DNA of 64,000 nucleotides from Cellvibrio polysaccharolyticus. GTDB taxonomy: Bacteria > Pseudomonadota > Gammaproteobacteria > Pseudomonadales > Cellvibrionaceae. The notes beneath the pieces are model-generated. The model saw only the letters and a list, made by a program, of their open reading frames with translations, was not told the origin of the DNA and did no database searches. Each line of letters opens with the position of its first letter. Positions within the stretch are counted from its first letter, which is position 1. The stretch lies in assembly GCF_015182315.1 (NCBI RefSeq), contig NZ_PRDL01000001.1:2480001-2544000 (forward strand). The letters run 5' to 3'. Made by a program: the position numbers and the translations under genes. This document shows, one piece after another, positions 60,141 to 64,000 of this stretch.

Positions 60141-61535
60141 TTACTCCCGGCGCCAGAGCGTTGCTCCCTCTTTGGTATCTTCCAATACAATACCTTGTGC
60201 GGTCAGCAACTGGCGAATCTCATCAGCACGGGCAAAATTGCGGGTTTTCTTGGCATCAATACGCTCGGCGATCAACGCTTCAACGTCCTCACCGGTAATG
60301 CTGTCCGCACTGCCCGCCTGCAAGAAAGCTTGCGGGTCGTCGCCCAGAATACCCATCACAGCGCCCAGCGCCTTCAAAATAGCCGCCAGGTGGCGCGCTT
60401 TGGCAACATCACTGGTCGCATTCAGTTCACGCACCAGATCGTACATGCCGGCCAACGCCACACGGGTGTTGAAATCGTCCAGCATGGCATCAACGAAAGC
60501 CTTGTAATAGCTGCTGTCGGTAAGCGCATCGCCCGACAAAGGCGCAACATCCACGTAATCCCGCAAGGCGCTATAAAAACGCTCAAGGCCGGTACGCGCC
60601 TCGATCAGGTTGTCTTCTGCGTAGTTAATCGGGCTGCGGTAATGGCTGCTGATCAATAAAAAGCGCACCACTTCCGGGTGGTATTTTTCAAGCACGTCAC
60701 GAATGGTGAAAAAATTGCCCAGCGATTTGGACATCTTTTCGCCATCCACTCGCACCGCACCGGCATGCATCCAGTAATTCACATACTTGCAACCATTGGC
60801 CGCTTCACTTTGCGCAATTTCATTTTCATGGTGCGGAAAGGGTAAATCCGGGCCGCCGCCATGAATGTCAAAGGTGGTACCGCAGCAGGATTTACTCATC
60901 GCTGAACATTCAATATGCCAGCCAGGGCGGCCATTACCCCAGGGAGACGCCCAGTGAACCTCACCCGGCTTGACCGCTTTCCACAAAGCAAAATCGCGCG
61001 GATCTTCTTTGGACTCACCAATATCGATACGTGCACCGGCCAATAGTTCATCCGGATTTTTATTGGTGAGCTTGCCGTAGTCAGCAAAGCTGCCAACACG
61101 GTAGTAGACATCGCCGTTGGCGGCCGGGTAAGCGTGACCACCATTGACCAGGGTGCCAACCATATCGAGAATATTATCGATATAAGCCGTAGCACGCGGT
61201 TCCTGATCCGGTCGCTGAATACCGAGGCGCGCCTCATCTTCATGCATGTACTGGATAAAGCGCGCCGTCAGATCGGTGTATTGCTCACCGTTGTCATTGG
61301 CTCTGTTAATAATCTTGTCGTCGATGTCGGTAATGTTTCTGACGTAATTGACATCCCACCCCTGGCTGCGCAAAAAACGGGTGATCACATCGAAAGCCAC
61401 CAACACGCGGGCATGGCCAATATGACAGTAGTCATAAACGGTAATGCCACAAACGTACATGGAAATTTTTCCGGGAACCAAAGGAACAAATTTCTCTTTT
61501 TGACGGGTGAGCGTGTTGTATATGTGCAGCGCCAT
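60141..61535 (-). CDS. cysS: Cysteinyl-tRNA synthetase
   Basis: A 464-residue class I aminoacyl-tRNA synthetase. The ATG at 61535 is chosen (an upstream TTG at 61541 is less likely). The HIGH-type motif is DYCHIGHARV near residue 35, KMSKS is GEKMSKSLGN near 270, and zinc ligands include CGITVYD near 28 and CSAMS near 209. The C-terminal DALR and end domain are complete. In P. aeruginosa cysS follows glnS and precedes folD and the tRNA cluster; here it is only beside glnS. Confidence 0.96.
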   Translation of the reverse strand: MALHIYNTLTRQKEKFVPLVPGKISMYVCGITVYDYCHIGHARVLVAFDVITRFLRSQGWDVNYVRNITDIDDKIINRANDNGEQYTDLTARFIQYMHEDEARLGIQRPDQEPRATAYIDNILDMVGTLVNGGHAYPAANGDVYYRVGSFADYGKLTNKNPDELLAGARIDIGESKEDPRDFALWKAVKPGEVHWASPWGNGRPGWHIECSAMSKSCCGTTFDIHGGGPDLPFPHHENEIAQSEAANGCKYVNYWMHAGAVRVDGEKMSKSLGNFFTIRDVLEKYHPEVVRFLLISSHYRSPINYAEDNLIEARTGLERFYSALRDYVDVAPLSGDALTDSSYYKAFVDAMLDDFNTRVALAGMYDLVRELNATSDVAKARHLAAILKALGAVMGILGDDPQAFLQAGSADSITGEDVEALIAERIDAKKTRNFARADEIRQLLTAQGIVLEDTKEGATLWRRE

Positions 61536-61584
61536 TAACAAAATTCCACAATCGACAGGCCGGCTTTAGCAACGCAGGCAGGAT

Positions 61585-61616
61585 TAAAAAATTATCGGAT
61601 GCCGTGGCATCCGATG
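61585..61616 (-). terminator. Terminator of glnS
   Basis: ATCGGATGCC and GGCATCCGAT pair perfectly at 61594-61615; on the minus strand the stem is followed by TAATTTTTTAATC, ahead of cysS. Confidence 0.85.
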
Positions 61617-61654
61617 TCGGTTTTCAACAACAGTGTATTACCGAAAACGGACGA

Positions 61655-63364
61655 TTATTCGTCGTCCATTTTTGCCCAGGTATCACGCAATCCGATAGTG
61701 CGATTGAATACCGGTTTTTCCTTGCTGTGATATTTGCTATCCAGACAGAAATATCCCTGACGTTCAAACTGAAAGCGCTCATCAAGGGTCGCCTCGGCAA
61801 GACTGATTTCTGCTTTACAGCCCTGCAAAATTTCCAGGCTGTCGGCGTTAATCGTTTCAAGGAAATTTTTGCCACCGGCATCCGGCGCTTCATCGGTGAA
61901 CAACCGATCGTAAAGTCGAACTTCACAATCAAGGTTTTCGGTAGCAGAAACCCAGTGAATAACGCCTTTGGGTTTAATGCCATCGGCGGGGTCTTTACCC
62001 AGCGTATCTTCAATAATGTGCGCAACAATTTCAGTAATGTTGCCGGCGTCATCACGAATTGCCAGGTCGGCTTCAATCACATACGCATTACGTAAACGAA
62101 CGCGCTTGCCCAACACCAGACGCTTGTACTTCTTATTGGCTTCCTCGCGGAAGTCGTCCTGCTCAATATAAATGGTGCGGGTAAATGGCAATTTGCGCTC
62201 ACCCAGCGACTCAAGAGTCGGATGGCGAGCAGCGGTCATGTACTCAACCTGTTCTTCGTCAACGTTGGTCAGCGTCACTTTGATCGGATGCAAGACGCAC
62301 ATCGCACGCGGCGCGGTTTTGTCGAGATCATTGCGCACCGAGAATTCATACATGGCTACGTCAACCAGACCATCTGAACGGGTAACACCGATACGCTCGC
62401 AAAAATCGCGCAGCGCAGCCGGTGTTACACCACGGCGGCGCATACCGGAAATAGTCGGCATACGCGGGTCATCCCAACCATCTACATGATTTTCATCAAC
62501 CAGCTGCTTCAGCTTGCGCTTGCTGGTTACGGTGTAATTCATATTAAGACGGGCAAATTCATACTGATGCGGAGTTGAGGGCACCGGCAAGTTCTGAATA
62601 AACCAATCGTAGAGCGGACGGTGATCTTCAAATTCCAGGGTACAAATGGAATGGGTAATGCCTTCAATAGCATCGCTTTGCCCGTGAGCAAAATCGTAGG
62701 AAGGGTAGATATTCCACTTGTCGCCAGTCTGGTGATGGTGCGCTTTTTTAATGCGATAAATAATCGGATCCCGCAAATTCATATTGGGGGCCGACATATC
62801 AATTTTGGCGCGCAAGGAGCAGCTGCCCTCTTCCATTTCGCCCGAGCGCATTTTTTCAAACAACGCCAGGTTCTCGGCAACACTGCGATCGCGGTAAGGG
62901 CTGTTTTTGCCCGCTTCCACGAGAGTGCCGCGATAGTTTCTCGCTTCGTCCGGGGTCAAATCGCACACATACGCATTGCCTTGTTCAATCAGGTGAACAG
63001 CCCAGGCGTATAATTGGTCAAAATAGTCCGAGGTATAGCGAACCTCGCCATCCCAACGAAAACCCAGCCACTCGACATCGCGTCGAATCGCGTTAACGTA
63101 TTCTTCGCTTTCTTTTTCCGGGTTGGTATCGTCAAAACGCAGGTTGCACACACCGCCAAACTCGTCGGCAACACCGAAGTTCAGGCAAATGGATTTGGCG
63201 TGTCCGATGTGCAAATAGCCATTCGGCTCCGGCGGGAAACGGGTAACAATTTTCTGATGGACCCCTTGCTCAAGATCCTTGCGAATCAATTGCTGGATGA
63301 AATGCGCCGGCTTGGTGGCATTTTTGTTTTCACTGTTTTCTGTGGCGTTCGAATGTTCGCTCAT
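61655..63364 (-). CDS. glnS: Glutaminyl-tRNA synthetase
   Basis: A 569-residue class I synthetase. HIGH is PNGYLHIGHAKS near residue 50, the KMSKS equivalent is VTSKRKLKQL near 275, and the C-terminal two-barrel anticodon-binding part is present. The first ~20 residues (SEHSNATENSENKNATK) are a short hydrophilic extension. It lies just upstream of cysS, with a terminator in between. Confidence 0.96.
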   Translation of the reverse strand: MSEHSNATENSENKNATKPAHFIQQLIRKDLEQGVHQKIVTRFPPEPNGYLHIGHAKSICLNFGVADEFGGVCNLRFDDTNPEKESEEYVNAIRRDVEWLGFRWDGEVRYTSDYFDQLYAWAVHLIEQGNAYVCDLTPDEARNYRGTLVEAGKNSPYRDRSVAENLALFEKMRSGEMEEGSCSLRAKIDMSAPNMNLRDPIIYRIKKAHHHQTGDKWNIYPSYDFAHGQSDAIEGITHSICTLEFEDHRPLYDWFIQNLPVPSTPHQYEFARLNMNYTVTSKRKLKQLVDENHVDGWDDPRMPTISGMRRRGVTPAALRDFCERIGVTRSDGLVDVAMYEFSVRNDLDKTAPRAMCVLHPIKVTLTNVDEEQVEYMTAARHPTLESLGERKLPFTRTIYIEQDDFREEANKKYKRLVLGKRVRLRNAYVIEADLAIRDDAGNITEIVAHIIEDTLGKDPADGIKPKGVIHWVSATENLDCEVRLYDRLFTDEAPDAGGKNFLETINADSLEILQGCKAEISLAEATLDERFQFERQGYFCLDSKYHSKEKPVFNRTIGLRDTWAKMDDE

Positions 63365-63475
63365 ACTACGTTAGGTCCGTTGGGGTCTCTGGTCTGTTGT
63401 AACAATGCATTGCGCAAACGGGCTATTGTAACGACTCGCTGCTTTTTTTCCACCGCCAGCCATTGGCTGGCGATA

Positions 63476-64000
63476 TCAGGGCGTTTGCCCCGGTTTCAGG
63501 GTAGACCGGTAATCCTGTCGACGCTGTATTTGATAGCGGCGTACCGCCTGGTTGTGTTGTTGCAGGGTATCTGAAAACTGCGTAGTGCCATCGCCTTTCG
63601 CCACAAAGTACAAAGCGGTGCCCTCCTCCGGGTTAAGTGCCGCCGCAATAGACGCACGCCCTGGCAAAGCGATAGGCGTAACCGGCAAGCCGGAAATTAC
63701 ATAGGTATTGTAAGGGGTGGATTCCTGCAAATCGGCGCGAGTGATTCGTCCCTGGAAGCGCTCGCCCATGCCGTAGATAACAGTCGGGTCAGTTTGCAAA
63801 CGCATGCCTTGCTGCAAACGGCGCACAAACACGCCAGCCACTTTTTCCCGCTCCCAGGATGCACCGGTTTCCCGCTCGATGATAGACGCCATAATCAATA
63901 CCTCATACGGGTCTTTGTAGGGCAAGCCATCCGGACGCGTTTCCCACAGCGGTAACAGCACTTGCTGCATGTGTTGCCAGGCACGGCGCAGCAGCTCTAC
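63476..64000 (-). CDS. mltG: Endolytic murein transglycosylase (5' part beyond window)
   Basis: The C-terminal ~174 residues of MltG; the frame continues past the right edge and the first codons are missing. The catalytic Glu is in ASIIERETG, and the family pattern MRLQTDPTVIYGMGERFQG, YNTYVISGLPVTPIALPGRASIAAALNP and TALYFVAKGDGTTQFSDTL is intact. MltG cleaves nascent glycan strands at the inner membrane. In pseudomonads mltG precedes tmk directly; here tmk is ~14 kb away, so the operon has been broken by inserted genes including glnS, cysS and ffh. Confidence 0.95.
   Translation of the reverse strand, partial: VELLRRAWQHMQQVLLPLWETRPDGLPYKDPYEVLIMASIIERETGASWEREKVAGVFVRRLQQGMRLQTDPTVIYGMGERFQGRITRADLQESTPYNTYVISGLPVTPIALPGRASIAAALNPEEGTALYFVAKGDGTTQFSDTLQQHNQAVRRYQIQRRQDYRSTLKPGQTP

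Noticed and set aside
1..64000. CRISPR arrays, insertion sequences or prophage
   Set aside because: No regular spacer-repeat pattern, no transposase or integrase frame, and no phage structural genes were found. The only tandem repeats are the coding 195-bp units and the 18-bp units at 59655.

Overview
The window looks like chromosomal DNA of a Gammaproteobacterium of the Cellvibrio/Saccharophagus/Teredinibacter type (family Cellvibrionaceae). The evidence is housekeeping genes whose local order resembles Pseudomonas (tmk/holB/pilZ/tatD; glnS and cysS; sixA with gpsA), combined with a large carbohydrate-type TonB-dependent receptor preceded by LacI-type operators, an InlB-repeat/beta-propeller secreted protein, and a eukaryote-like cytosolic-type malate dehydrogenase. 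No insertion sequences, phage genes or CRISPR arrays were seen. The genus assignment is inference.

Layout. 1-3285 is the 5' part (the gene is cut by the left edge) of a secreted seven-bladed propeller protein with a tandem array of 195-bp repeats. 4.0-11.6 kb is a run of minus-strand genes: an SRPBCC protein, omega-amidase, chorismate synthase, PrmB, a DUF4892/OmpA-like protein, an alpha/beta hydrolase, SixA, a DUF4389 protein and GpsA. 11.67-11.89 kb holds a cluster of DnaA-box-like sites next to an AT-rich stretch. 12.1-18.2 kb carries a flavin reductase, tRNA-Pro/Arg/His, folD, a truC-rsuA-rsmC RNA-modification operon, tRNA-Asn and ppnP. 18.2-22.0 kb is a minus-strand group of three overlapping genes (peptidase-like hydrolase, RluA-type pseudouridine synthase, GGDEF-EAL protein). 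22.34-22.49 kb appears to encode a compact structured RNA with its own -10 box and a terminator-like end. 22.5-29.7 kb has an acyltransferase, a ferredoxin/FMN-type glutamate-synthase-like protein, a HIT protein, a nuclease-like orphan, YaiI and a DEAD-box helicase with a long leader.

29.7-33.2 kb is a metal module: the regulator MntR, a divergent TonB-dependent receptor with a thioredoxin-like partner, and a palindrome matching the MntR-box core inside the receptor promoter. 33.2-39.6 kb has rapA, a hexose-6-phosphate mutarotase and an OafA-type acyltransferase. 39.6-43.3 kb is the TonB receptor gene with two LacI-type operators. 43.5-50.6 kb is mdh, a dUTPase-like protein, tatD, pilZ, holB, an inserted pseudouridine synthase, tmk, ppiB and lpxH. 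50.6-57.1 kb ends with a DUF2956-like and a META-domain lipoprotein pair, then a two-component system with a TonB receptor, a DUF3019 protein and a MipA/OmpV outer-membrane protein; matching direct repeats precede two of these genes. 57.2-64 kb has ffh, a CcsA/YpjD-like protein, a small membrane protein, cysS, glnS and the 3' part of mltG, which is cut by the right edge.

The most interesting items are the structured RNA at 22.36-22.48 kb, the MntR-controlled TonB receptor, the two-component/TonB/MipA envelope regulon, the origin-like site cluster upstream of gpsA, and the orphan protein with a PD-(D/E)XK-like C-terminus. All assignments come from reading the sequence; no database search was run.
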